DNA from: CAYTRP01 sp964625145
GTDB taxonomy: Bacteria > Sumerlaeota > Sumerlaeia > SLMS01 > JAHLLQ01
Direction: 5' to 3'
Length of the DNA: 34,987 nt
NCBI GenBank assembly: GCA_964625145.1
Contig: CAZVAQ010000022.1
Span: forward strand, 1-34,987
In this document: positions 1-7,724 of the stretch, piece by piece
Position numbering within the stretch: position 1 is the first letter of the stretch
How the letters are laid out: the number at the start of each line of letters is the position of its first letter
The notes under the pieces: model-generated
Told to the model about the DNA's origin: nothing
What the model saw: the letters and a program-made list of their open reading frames with translations, nothing else
Databases searched by the model: none
Translations under genes and position numbers: made by a program

Positions 1-413
1 GGATCCCGGCTCAACCACCGCCCCAGCTCCGCCGAGTACGCCCGGAACGGCGCCAAGTGCAGCCCGCTCGCTTCATGGAAGTAGTGCCCCGTGAACCCCC
101 AGTCAACGTCGAATGTGCCCGCGCCGACGGTTTGTTCGCGGCGGCCGTACGGATCGTAGTCAAACCGCGCGACGACGTTGCCCGTCGATTCGTCCACCAC
201 GTCGCGCACCGAGCCCAAGTGATCGCGGCCGTAGTAGTACTTCGTCGAACCGCGGATCTCGCCCTGGGCAAAGTAGCGCCGCTCCACAACGGACTCGTCG
301 TCGCCATCGCGTTCCTCGGCGATTGAGAGCCCGTCCCACAGGAAGTACCTGTTCGACTCCTCCTCCGGGGTGATGGAATTGTCCCATTCGATGATGCGCA
401 CCCGCCGCCCCAT
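1..413 (-). pseudogene. Rhs repeat-associated core fragment, cut by the contig edge
   Basis: Reading the minus strand from the ATG at 413 gives about 137 residues of a typical Rhs/YD-repeat core: GRRVRIIEWD, YFLWDGLS, YYGRDHLGSVRDV, FDYDPYGR, GFTGHYFHEASGLHLAPFRAY and finally GRWLSRDP, which runs off the left edge. Rhs cores form a beta-cocoon that carries a variable C-terminal toxin; that toxin part would lie beyond this contig. The usual long YD-repeat region before GRRVR is missing. In this frame a TGA lies 12 bases before the ATG, so the ORF either starts here (GAGGA lies about 10 bases upstream) or was joined by a frameshift to the secreted ORF that starts at 601. I call it a truncated or broken gene; a sequencing indel is the other explanation. 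The domain call is very firm, the gene structure is not. Confidence 0.8.
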
Positions 414-601
414 GGCAGCCTGTCCTCATTGGCCTGCGTTTGCGTCAGCACCCCGTCCTCCAAGACCCAACCGTTCGCCGGTTCCTCGTCATTGCTGGAT
501 GCTCTGATGGTTGCATCGCTGGCTTGCATCATCTCCGCCGCCGCCATCATCCTCACCAAGGCGATCACCACCGCCGCCCATGCCAGTATCGGTCGCTTCA
601 T
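411..601 (-). CDS. Signal-peptide N-terminus in a different frame from the Rhs fragment
   Basis: An ATG at 601 with a good ribosome site (AAAGGGG, about 9 bases upstream) opens a reading frame that starts MKRPILAWAAVVIAL, a Sec signal-peptide-like stretch, followed by a polar segment ending near GWVLEDGVLTQTQANED. The frame stays open past 411, but from there its translation is arginine/serine/threonine-rich shadow of the Rhs frame, so the meaningful part ends around 411. The two frames differ by one or two bases. Either a secreted Rhs-family protein has been frameshifted, or a small secreted leader overlaps an internal start of the Rhs ORF. I do not recognise the 60-residue leader as a known domain. 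Confidence 0.5.
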
Positions 602-852
602 CGCTTCAACCCCTTTCGTCCTTCTCTCACAAATCCTATCCAGTTTGGACGTTCCGCTACCCCCCCTCCCCGGTTTGTCAACCACTTTGAACACTTTTTT
701 TGCAACCAGACTTTTTCTGGAAGTTGGACATCATGCAATTCCAGACTCCGACAAATTGCCCGGAGTGTTCCCGTCCACCATCTCCTGTTGTCCGTCTGGG
801 CCCCCTTGTGGTGCCTGTGGGGCGAAGGATCAGGGCGGAGACCGCCGCAATC
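602..852. other. Divergent intergenic region
   Basis: This stretch separates the leftward Rhs-related ORF from the rightward membrane-protein gene, so promoters for both should lie here. It contains A/T-rich patches around 690-720 inside otherwise G/C-rich DNA and a small hairpin, CCAGA/TCTGG at 706-720 with a five-base loop. A TTGACA on the minus strand near 675-680 has no convincing -10 partner at normal spacing. I see no gene here. Confidence 0.4.
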
Positions 853-1185
853 ATGGCACAGGCCAGTCACGACAAGTTCCCCATCCTTGGCTATGCCATC
901 ATCAATGGCGTGGTGATCGGCATCAGCCTGGTTGCTTGGTATGTTGCCAAAACGGGATTGTTTCTGCCGCCGCCGGCGGAGGCTGCCGGGCGGCCGGGGG
1001 TGGCGGCGGCGTTGGTGTTTGTCCCGGTTTGCTTCCTGCTGGCGACGGCGTTTGACCTGGCGTGGAGGCTTTTCAGCCAGAAGCGGCCCACCGTCGAGGA
1101 GCCGAAGCGCGAGCTGCCGCGGGTCTCGGTTTCGTCCACAGCCGTGAAGCGCGACGTGCTCTCGCGCGAGGTGGAAAAGTTGTGA
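853..1185 (+). CDS. Small two-helix membrane protein upstream of a sensor kinase
   Basis: About 110 residues from the ATG at 853 (MAQASHDKFPILGYAIING). Two hydrophobic segments are visible, roughly residues 12-34 and 49-68, followed by a charged cytoplasmic tail rich in Arg, Lys and Glu. The reading frame is open further upstream to 700, but the upstream residues are not membrane-like and the ATG at 853 directly precedes the first helix. The stop overlaps the GTG start of the histidine kinase in a GTGA arrangement, so the two are almost certainly co-translated. No family is recognised. The layout resembles the small ATP synthase I-like or sensor-accessory proteins often found before two-TM proteins, but no diagnostic motif supports that. 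Confidence 0.7.
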   Translation: MAQASHDKFPILGYAIINGVVIGISLVAWYVAKTGLFLPPPAEAAGRPGVAAALVFVPVCFLLATAFDLAWRLFSQKRPTVEEPKRELPRVSVSSTAVKRDVLSREVEKL

Positions 1186-2816
1186 GCAGCGAAACGCCCT
1201 CCAGCGTCGCGCCACAACCCGCACTGGCCGCGCCCACCGCGGCCCCGATCAGCACGGCCGGCAGCAAGATGCGCCAGGCGCAGGTGCGCTTGGTCGTGTC
1301 CATACCGGTGCTGATGTTCCTGTACGCCGTCTTCACGGCGGCGGTGCTGCACTTCTATCTGGGCAGCCTGGCGGAGATGGCTTCCGACGACCGCATGCGC
1401 GAGGAGGCGCAGTACGCCGCGAACTCGACGCTGCTGATCGGCATCGGTGCGGGATTCGTCGCGGCGGTGGTGGGATTGCTGTTGGCGTGGCAGATCGTGC
1501 GGCCGGTGCAGGCGTTGACCGAATCGATGCGCAACCTGGCGTCGGGGCAATTGCAGCCCACGACGCGGTCAGTGCCCTTTGGCGAGATTGAGACTCTCGG
1601 CACGGCCTTCAACGAGATGGTGCGCGAGTTGAACACGATCTTTGCCAAGCGCGACACGCGCATGCGCGAGGCGGCACTGGGGACGGTGTTCACGCTGGAC
1701 GAACAGGACCGCGTGCTGGCGGCGGAGCCGAGCCTGCGCAACCTGCTGGACATCGAGCCCGATTGGCTGATGGGGGACAACATCCTGCGGGCGCTGCGCG
1801 AGGCATGCGAGAAGACCGGCAACAGCGAGCTGCCCGAACGGGTGGAGCAGTTGCTGTCCGACGCGCGGCGGGGACTGAAGGCAAACGGCTCGGCGAAGTA
1901 CCGCCGCCGCGGGGCGACGGAGGATTCGGCGCTGGAGATTCGCGTGATCCCGCTGGAGACCTATGGCGCGGTGGGGCCCGCGCGATTGCTGGACATTCGC
2001 GACTTGTCGTCCATCGAGGGGTTTCACCTGCAATTGCAGCGGGCGGACCGGCTGGCGGCGGTCGGTACATTGGCCACGGGGATCGCGCACGAGATCCGCA
2101 ACCCTCTGGCGTCCATCCGCGCCATGGCCCAGTTGCTGGAGGAGGACGTCGACAGCAGCAACAAGCCGGAAGGGGCCAACGCCTATCTGGAGCGGATGAT
2201 CCGCGAGGTGGACCGGCTGGACAAATTGGTGTCGAGCATCATGGACTTTGCGCGGTCGGCCAACACGCCGGCGGTGCCGACGGACATGAACGCGCTGCTG
2301 CGCGAGGCCTACGAGGTCGGTCGCCACCGGGTGCCCGACGCGGAATCGGAGCGGATCAAGGTGTCGTGGAACTTGTGGATGGACCTGCCGCGATGCAAGG
2401 TCGAGGACCAGCGCGTGCTGCAGGCCTTCATCAACCTGGTGCTGAACGCGTTGGAGGCCCTGGCCGAGCGCGGCGAGGGGGAGCTGCGCTTCTCGACCTA
2501 TCAACTGACGCACAAGACATCGCGGCCGGTCACCATCGTGATCAGCAACACGGCAGATCCGGTCTCTCCCCAACAGCAGGAACGGATGTTCGAACCATTC
2601 CAGACGACCAAGGCCAACGGCACGGGCCTGGGCCTGCCGATCGCCTACCAGATCATCACCTCCAACCGCGGGGTGCTGGAGCTGCGGACCTCTGATGGGA
2701 TGATGCATGCGATGATGCGATTCCCGGCAGAGGGACGCGAAGCGGAGGTGGACACAGGCGGCGAAATCACCCATTACGAGCTGTGGGAGCCCGAACCGCT
2801 GCACATTCCCCGTTGA
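1182..2816 (+). CDS. Membrane sensor histidine kinase (HAMP-PAS-HisKA-HATPase)
   Basis: About 544 residues, starting at a GTG that overlaps the previous stop, with GAGGTGG about 8 bases upstream. TM1 lies near residues 36-60 and TM2 near 83-106, enclosing only a short periplasmic loop, so a large external ligand domain is absent. HAMP follows (RPVQALTESMRNLASGQLQ, about 106-160), then a PAS-like segment (about 165-285). HisKA carries GIAHEIRNPLASIRAMAQL with the phospho-acceptor at His303. The ATPase domain shows the N box (INLVLNALEAL), an F box (FEPFQTTKANG) and the G2 box GTGLGLP at about 480-486. This is the NtrB/AtoS-like class of kinase. No response regulator is next to it, so it is an orphan. 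The small two-TM protein upstream may be its sensing or anchoring partner, which is inference from the overlap. Confidence 0.93.
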   Translation: MSSETPSSVAPQPALAAPTAAPISTAGSKMRQAQVRLVVSIPVLMFLYAVFTAAVLHFYLGSLAEMASDDRMREEAQYAANSTLLIGIGAGFVAAVVGLLLAWQIVRPVQALTESMRNLASGQLQPTTRSVPFGEIETLGTAFNEMVRELNTIFAKRDTRMREAALGTVFTLDEQDRVLAAEPSLRNLLDIEPDWLMGDNILRALREACEKTGNSELPERVEQLLSDARRGLKANGSAKYRRRGATEDSALEIRVIPLETYGAVGPARLLDIRDLSSIEGFHLQLQRADRLAAVGTLATGIAHEIRNPLASIRAMAQLLEEDVDSSNKPEGANAYLERMIREVDRLDKLVSSIMDFARSANTPAVPTDMNALLREAYEVGRHRVPDAESERIKVSWNLWMDLPRCKVEDQRVLQAFINLVLNALEALAERGEGELRFSTYQLTHKTSRPVTIVISNTADPVSPQQQERMFEPFQTTKANGTGLGLPIAYQIITSNRGVLELRTSDGMMHAMMRFPAEGREAEVDTGGEITHYELWEPEPLHIPR

Positions 2817-2906
2817 CCAACCCCGTGCCCCACCGAAGGTAAAGCCGGGGAGGCCAGTCCCCCCCCCAATATCTCAATTCGCACACCGGTTTCGCTCTCG
2901 CTTCTT

Positions 2907-2945
2907 TTCACTCTTCACTCTTCACTCTTCACCCTTCACTCTTCA
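2907..2945 (+). repeat. Heptamer tandem repeat abutting a start codon
   Basis: Three perfect TTCACTC units (2907-2927), one TTCACCC variant, one further TTCACTC and a partial TTCA, which ends at 2945 with the ATG of the protease gene at 2946. The tract fills the position where a Shine-Dalgarno site would normally be. The same heptamer is repeated at 15275 and 16765. Confidence 0.95.
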
Positions 2946-3662
2946 ATGGACCTCCCTTCAGACTTTCTATCGCGACTGATCCTGTTCTTTCCGATCTTTC
3001 TGTTCGCGTTGACGATTCACGAGGTGGCCCATGCGCTGACGGCCAACTGGGGCGGGGACCAGACGGCCACGTACCAGAATCGCCTGTCGCTGAATCCCTT
3101 GGTGCACATCGATCCTGTCGGGACGATCCTGGTGCCGTTGGTGAGCATGACGACCGGGTTCGTGATATTCGGCTGGGCGCGGCCGGTGCCGGTGAACGAG
3201 GCATCCTTTCGCGACAAGGCATGGAACGTGGCCGTCTCGCTGGCGGGCCCGTTCTCGAACCTGCTGCTGATCATCTTCGGCTGCCTGTTGTTCTCGCTGG
3301 CGATGCGCGTGGCCTTCGTCGGGCATGAGGCCCAATGGTGGACGCTGGAGCCGGGTGTGCAGAAGGCGTTCATCAACTTCATTTTCTTCTACGTGCTACT
3401 GAACTGGCTGCTGGTGATCTTCAACCTCCTTCCCGTTCCGCCCCTGGATGGATCCCATGTGCTCTATCATTTCTTCGTGCGCGGCCGGGGGCATTTGTAC
3501 CAGGCATGGGACGTCTACTCCCGCATCGGGCTGATGCTGCTGTTGATGCTGTTCTGGTTCGGCCCGATGGGTTACTACTTCAGCGTCCTGCTGTACTGGC
3601 TGACTGTGAACACGCTGTACCTGCTGGGAGTGCCGCCATTCAGCATGGTCGGCCTGGCCTGA
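2946..3662 (+). CDS. M50 family site-2-type zinc metalloprotease
   Basis: A 238-residue polytopic membrane protein. It has the zinc-binding HEVAH at residues 25-29 inside the first membrane segment, the conserved NPLVHIDPVGTILVP stretch, AGPFSNLL in the middle, and the third zinc ligand in NLLPVPPLDG with Asp168. This is the compact FtsH-independent S2P subgroup without a PDZ domain, which cuts membrane-bound substrates within the bilayer. It is the first gene of a run with trpS and a CNNM-type transporter; M50 proteases of this subgroup are often found beside trpS and scpAB. There is no Shine-Dalgarno sequence: the ATG follows directly on the TTCACTC repeat. Start choice is supported by the short N-terminus before HEVAH, normal for the family. 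Confidence 0.93.
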   Translation: MDLPSDFLSRLILFFPIFLFALTIHEVAHALTANWGGDQTATYQNRLSLNPLVHIDPVGTILVPLVSMTTGFVIFGWARPVPVNEASFRDKAWNVAVSLAGPFSNLLLIIFGCLLFSLAMRVAFVGHEAQWWTLEPGVQKAFINFIFFYVLLNWLLVIFNLLPVPPLDGSHVLYHFFVRGRGHLYQAWDVYSRIGLMLLLMLFWFGPMGYYFSVLLYWLTVNTLYLLGVPPFSMVGLA

Positions 3663-3704
3663 GTCACACGGATTCCAAGAACCAACACAAACACCAACTC
3701 CACG

Positions 3705-4742
3705 ATGGACAACATGAACAAGACGACAGACCTCCTGCACTCCGACCGACGCATCCTGCTGAGCGGCAGCCGCCCCACCGGCCGGCAACACCTGGGCAAC
3801 TATGTGGGCGCGCTGGCGCAGTGGCTGCAGTTGCAGGACACGATGCGCTGCTTCTTCATGATCGCGGATTGGCACGCGCTGACGAACAATTACCGCGACA
3901 CCTCCAGCATCCCGGAGAACATCCGCGACCAGGCGCTGGATTGGCTGGCCGTCGGCCTGGATCCGAACAAGGCGACCATCTTCATCCAGTCCGCCGTGAA
4001 GGAACACGCCGAGCTGTCGTTGCTGCTGGGCATGTTCACGCCGGTCGGATTGATGGAGCGTTGCACCGGTTGGAAGGAAGCCAACGAGCGCGGTGATGAC
4101 CTGCTGCGGACGTATGGGTTCCTCGGCTATCCTTGCCTGCAAACGGCTGACATCCTGATGTACCAGGCCCACGTCGTGCCTGTCGGCAAGGATCAACAGG
4201 AGCATGTTGAGAAGGCGCAGGACATCGCGCAGAAGGTGAACTTCCTGTATGGCACGGAGACCGAGCCGGTCTTTCGCGTGCCGGAATGGCAGCTCGGGAC
4301 GGCGCCGATCCTGCCCGGCAATGACGGGCGCAAGATGAGCAAGTCCTACGGCAACTGCATCTACATCACCGAGGACGCGGCCTCCGTGGAGCAGAAGGTC
4401 TCCGTGATGGTGACGGATCCCGCGCGCGTGCGGCGCAATGATCCGGGCAATCCGGAGAAGTGCAGCGTGTGGGAATACCACAAGGTCTTCACCGACAAGA
4501 AGCACCACGATTGGATCTGGAAGGGTTGCACGACGGCCGGGATCGGTTGCCGCGATTGCAAGAAGCTGCTGGCGCAGGAGATCAACGCGCGCTTCGAGCC
4601 CGTGCGCGAGCGCCGCGCGGAGATGGAAGCGTCCAACTTCGATTGGCGCGAAGTCCTCGCGGCGGGGAATGAAAACGCCCGCGCTTGTGCCAAGGAAACA
4701 ATGGCCCGTGTCCGCGACAAGCTCCACTTATACCCGGAGTAA
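3705..4742 (+). CDS. trpS: Tryptophanyl-tRNA synthetase
   Basis: 345 residues, a normal length for bacterial TrpRS. It charges tRNA-Trp with tryptophan. The class I signatures are present: the HIGH-type motif appears as PTGRQHLGNYVGAL (His29), and KMSKS is at residues 210-214 (GRKMSKSYGN). Family-specific stretches include FMIADWHALT, KEHAELSLLLGMFTPVG and YPCLQTADILMYQA followed by VPVGKDQQEH. The start lacks a Shine-Dalgarno site; the 44-base spacer after the protease gene is A/C-rich (CCAACACAAACACCAAC) and probably unstructured. A second in-frame ATG is three codons in. The transporter gene follows after six bases, so these are co-transcribed. Confidence 0.97.
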   Translation: MDNMNKTTDLLHSDRRILLSGSRPTGRQHLGNYVGALAQWLQLQDTMRCFFMIADWHALTNNYRDTSSIPENIRDQALDWLAVGLDPNKATIFIQSAVKEHAELSLLLGMFTPVGLMERCTGWKEANERGDDLLRTYGFLGYPCLQTADILMYQAHVVPVGKDQQEHVEKAQDIAQKVNFLYGTETEPVFRVPEWQLGTAPILPGNDGRKMSKSYGNCIYITEDAASVEQKVSVMVTDPARVRRNDPGNPEKCSVWEYHKVFTDKKHHDWIWKGCTTAGIGCRDCKKLLAQEINARFEPVRERRAEMEASNFDWREVLAAGNENARACAKETMARVRDKLHLYPE

Positions 4743-4748
4743 GCCGCC

Positions 4749-5855
4749 ATGATCGCCATTGTGGTGGTGACCCTGTTGGCCGCCGGCATCAGCTTCCTCT
4801 GCAGCCTGATGGAAGCCGCCTTCTACAGCATCCCCCCGAGCAAGATCGAGGAGATGCGCCGCAATGGCAGCCGCAATGGCGAGCGCCTGGCGCGGTTGCG
4901 CGAGAACGTGGACGAACCCATCGCGGCGATCCTGACGCTCAACACGTGCGCGAACACGCTGGGTGCGTCCGTCGCGGGCGCGATGGTCGCTGCGCAGTTC
5001 CCCCAGTTCGATGCGGCCGCCGCCATTTATGGTGTGGCGTTCACCATCATCATCCTCTACTGCAGCGAGATCATCCCGAAGACGATCGGAGTGACCTACG
5101 CTTCGACCATCGCCCCGAGGGCATCGCGGTTGCTGCTGTGGATGATCGTGGTGCTGAAGCCGTTCGTGCTCATCAGCCAACTCATCACGAAGCGGCTCCG
5201 CCGTGAGGAGGAAGGGAACGCGCACGCGCCGACGGAGCAGGAGATCCTGGCCTTGGCGCAGATGGGGGCGGAAGCGGGCACGATCCTGCCCGACGAGGCG
5301 CGATGGGCGATGAATGCGCTGCGACTGAATGATGTGCGGGCAAAGGATCTGCGCACGCCGCGCAACGCGGTGTTCACGCTCCCCGCGGACCTGCCGCTGA
5401 ACATGGTGAGCAAGCAGAGCAAGCACTGGACGTTCAGCCGCCTGCCGATCGTGAACAACAACAACCCCGACGAGGTGGAGGGGATCGTCCATCGCCGGGA
5501 GGTATTCGACGAGCTGGTGGCGCGCACGCCGGAGGAACTGGCCACGCGCAAGTTGCGTGACCTGGCCCGGCCGGCGGTCTTCGTTCCTGACTCGACACGC
5601 TGCAATGAACTGCTGCGCAAGTTCCTCGACAACCGCCAGCAGCTCATCATCGTGACCGACGAGTACGGCGGCATGGAGGGCGTGATCGCGCTGGAGGATG
5701 TGCTGGAGTTCCTGCTGGGCGAGGAGATCGTGGACCCGCACGACAAGCACGCCGACATGCAGGATTACGCGCGCTTGTTGGCCCGGAGGCGGCTGGAAAA
5801 ACTCCAGCAACGCAGCGGCGCCGGGGATGCAACCCCGAAAACTCCGCGAAATTAG
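4749..5855 (+). CDS. CNNM/CorC-family transporter (DUF21 plus CBS pair)
   Basis: 368 residues. The N-terminal half is a DUF21 membrane domain with hydrophobic segments near 1-22, 62-85, 92-110 and 125-145, including the LTLNTCANTLG and SEIIPKTIG motifs. A CBS pair follows (about 190-330), with RLPIV and VTDEYGGMEGVIALEDVLEFLLGEE as the usual signatures. The C-terminal CorC/HlyC domain of longer members is absent; the protein ends in a short basic tail. CNNM/CorC proteins are linked to magnesium and cobalt homeostasis, and the CBS pair binds adenine nucleotides. The ATG follows the trpS stop by six bases, and GGAG in the end of trpS serves as ribosome site. The substrate cannot be read from the sequence. 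Confidence 0.9.
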   Translation: MIAIVVVTLLAAGISFLCSLMEAAFYSIPPSKIEEMRRNGSRNGERLARLRENVDEPIAAILTLNTCANTLGASVAGAMVAAQFPQFDAAAAIYGVAFTIIILYCSEIIPKTIGVTYASTIAPRASRLLLWMIVVLKPFVLISQLITKRLRREEEGNAHAPTEQEILALAQMGAEAGTILPDEARWAMNALRLNDVRAKDLRTPRNAVFTLPADLPLNMVSKQSKHWTFSRLPIVNNNNPDEVEGIVHRREVFDELVARTPEELATRKLRDLARPAVFVPDSTRCNELLRKFLDNRQQLIIVTDEYGGMEGVIALEDVLEFLLGEEIVDPHDKHADMQDYARLLARRRLEKLQQRSGAGDATPKTPRN

Positions 5856-5947
5856 CCTTGTCTGCCGGTTGCGACGGGACAAGATCTCCCCTTCATGCAG
5901 GGTCGAGCGGCCCGTGCGTGTGAAAATTTCATGGCGAGGACCTGAAA

Positions 5948-6226
5948 ATGACAAAAGCCGAGCTGATTGATATCGTCGCCGAGCAATGCCCCGAGGTTGG
6001 AAAGGCAAAGATCGGTGACGTGTATAACGCCATCTTCTCCACCATCGCGCGGGCCCTGGAGGTTGATGGCCGCTATGCGGTGGGGGACTTTGGGACCTTT
6101 GATGTGAAGGCGCGCGCCGCGCGCAAGGGCCGCAATCCGAAGACGGGCGAGGAAATCGAAATCGCCGCGTCCAAGGCCGTCGGCTTCAAGCCGGCCGGTG
6201 CCCTGAAGGATCGCTTGAACAAGTAA
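5948..6226 (+). CDS. HU/IHF-family DNA-binding protein
   Basis: 92 residues, the standard HU size. It begins MTKAELIDIVAEQ, with the dimerising helices in the first 45 residues, followed by the VGDFGTFDVKARAARKGRNP segment and the beta arm (NPKTGEEIEIAASKAVGFKP) that grips DNA. The Pro at the arm tip needed for intercalation is present (GRNPKTG). It bends and compacts nucleoid DNA. The ribosome site is GAGGAC about 7 bases before the ATG. It lies 92 bases after the transporter and may have its own promoter. Two basic repeats, RAARK and the C-terminal KDRLNK, match the family. HU versus IHF subtype cannot be settled by eye. Confidence 0.95.
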   Translation: MTKAELIDIVAEQCPEVGKAKIGDVYNAIFSTIARALEVDGRYAVGDFGTFDVKARAARKGRNPKTGEEIEIAASKAVGFKPAGALKDRLNK

Positions 6227-6253
6227 TCAATACCGCCGCAGAGTACAAATAAC

Positions 6254-6296
6254 CCGGCCCCGGAAGATGCGCCTGCAATGCGTCCTCCGGGGCCGG
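6254..6296. terminator. Bidirectional terminator hairpin between HU gene and glgC
   Basis: A perfect 11-bp inverted repeat, CCGGCCCCGGA (6254-6264) and TCCGGGGCCGG (6286-6296), with a 21-base loop, lies between two convergent genes. There is no long T tract on either side, only short T-containing stretches, so it may act as a stem-only or convergent terminator. Confidence 0.75.
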
Positions 6297-6324
6297 TGTT
6301 GTCCTGCGCGGTGGTGCAGATTGA

Positions 6325-7590
6325 TCAGATCACCATGCCGTCGGGGATGACCACGTTCTTGGGAACGATGACGATGCCGTCGCGGATGGTATAGCAATCG
6401 GCGTCGCGCTCCATCACGTTGTCGATGTTCAGGATCTTGACGCCGCGGCCGATGCGGGCGTTCTTGTCGATGATGGCGCGCTTGATGACGCTGCGGCTGC
6501 CGATGCCCATGGGGACCTTGTGGGAATGGTCCTCGAAATGGTCGCAGCCCATGATGATGGAGTCCTCCACCACGGCGCCGTCTCCGATCTGGGAGCGCAG
6601 CCCGACGATGGAATTGCGGATGGTGCAGCCGTGGAGGTTCGTCCCCTCGGCGATGCGGCAATTCTCCAGGTTTGCGGTCTGCGCGTAGATGTTCGGCAGG
6701 AAGCGCGGATGCGTGAAGATGGACCAGTCGGGATCGGCGAACTTGAACAGCGGCGGTTCGAGGAGCAGGCCCATGTGTGCCTCGTAGAAGGCCTTGATGG
6801 TTCCGATGTCCTCCCAGTAGCCGGGGAAGATGTGGCCGCGGCACTTGTGGTTATCAAAGGCGTCCGGGATGATCTGCTTGCCGAAGTCGTCGAGGTTTGT
6901 CTCCAGCAGGTACTTCTTCAGGACCTTGCGGTTGAAGATGTACACACCCATGGATGCGAGGAAGATGTTCCCCTCCTGGTTGCGGAACTTGTCGCCGAAA
7001 TGCGCAAGGATCTCCGGTGGCGCCTCGAGGCCCTTCTGGCCCTCGGCGGTCTTGGGCTTCTCGCGGAAGTCGGTGATGTTGCCTTCGTTGTCCAGCGCGA
7101 GCAGGCCGAAGTGGTGGGCCATGTCGCGCGGCACGGTGTTCACCGCGATGGTCACATCGGCGCCGGACTTGATGTGCTCCTGGATCATCGGGCGATAATC
7201 CATCGTGTAGAGCGCATCGCCGGGCAGGACGAGGAAGTATTCCAGCCCCGGCGCGTCAAAGGTGTTCCAGTGCTGGCGAATGGCGTCGGCGGTCCCTTGG
7301 TACCAATGGCCGCCCCCCTCGCGCTGTTCCGCCGCGAGGATCTCCACGAAGCCATCGGTGAACATGTCGAAAGTGTAGGTCTGGGCGACGTGGCGGTTGA
7401 GCGATGCGGAGAGGTATTGGGTGAGGACGAAGATCTCGCGCAGGCCGCTGTGGATGCAGTTGGAGATCGGCACATCGATCAGGCGGTACTTGCCCGCCAG
7501 CGGCACGGCCGGCTTGGCCCGGTACTTGGTCAGGGGATACAAACGCGTTCCAGCGCCGCCACCGAGGATGATGCACAATGTCTTTGCCAT
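6325..7590 (-). CDS. glgC: Glucose-1-phosphate adenylyltransferase
   Basis: 421 residues. It makes ADP-glucose from glucose-1-phosphate and ATP, the committed step of bacterial glycogen synthesis. The N-terminal nucleotidyltransferase shows GGGAGTRLYPLTKYRAKPAVP (residues 10-30), ISNCIHSGLREIFVLTQY, QGTADAIRQHWNTF and LVLPGDALYTMDY. YWEDIGTIKAFYEAH is the sugar-binding region. A left-handed beta-helix domain follows to the end (SIVGLRSQIGDGAVVEDSII). The sequence style, with REKPK and a YTIRDGIVIVPKNVVIPDG ending, is that of plant and cyanobacterial enzymes rather than of the enterobacterial form. No other glycogen genes are in the window. AAGGA lies about 13 bases upstream of the ATG. Confidence 0.96.
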   Translation of the reverse strand: MAKTLCIILGGGAGTRLYPLTKYRAKPAVPLAGKYRLIDVPISNCIHSGLREIFVLTQYLSASLNRHVAQTYTFDMFTDGFVEILAAEQREGGGHWYQGTADAIRQHWNTFDAPGLEYFLVLPGDALYTMDYRPMIQEHIKSGADVTIAVNTVPRDMAHHFGLLALDNEGNITDFREKPKTAEGQKGLEAPPEILAHFGDKFRNQEGNIFLASMGVYIFNRKVLKKYLLETNLDDFGKQIIPDAFDNHKCRGHIFPGYWEDIGTIKAFYEAHMGLLLEPPLFKFADPDWSIFTHPRFLPNIYAQTANLENCRIAEGTNLHGCTIRNSIVGLRSQIGDGAVVEDSIIMGCDHFEDHSHKVPMGIGSRSVIKRAIIDKNARIGRGVKILNIDNVMERDADCYTIRDGIVIVPKNVVIPDGMVI

Positions 7591-7724
7591 GATGACCGCG
7601 TCCTTGGTTTGGTGGGAAGGGGTGGAAGTAAGTTGCCGGATGTGGCCTCAGGTGCCGCGCCGGATTCCCCTTCGCGATTCATCCTGCGCGCTGCCTGCAG
7701 GTGCGCCCACTGCATGGGCCCCGC

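Noticed and set aside
2907..2945. TTCACTC tracts as a CRISPR-like array
   Set aside because: Units are seven bases with no spacers and no cas genes nearby.
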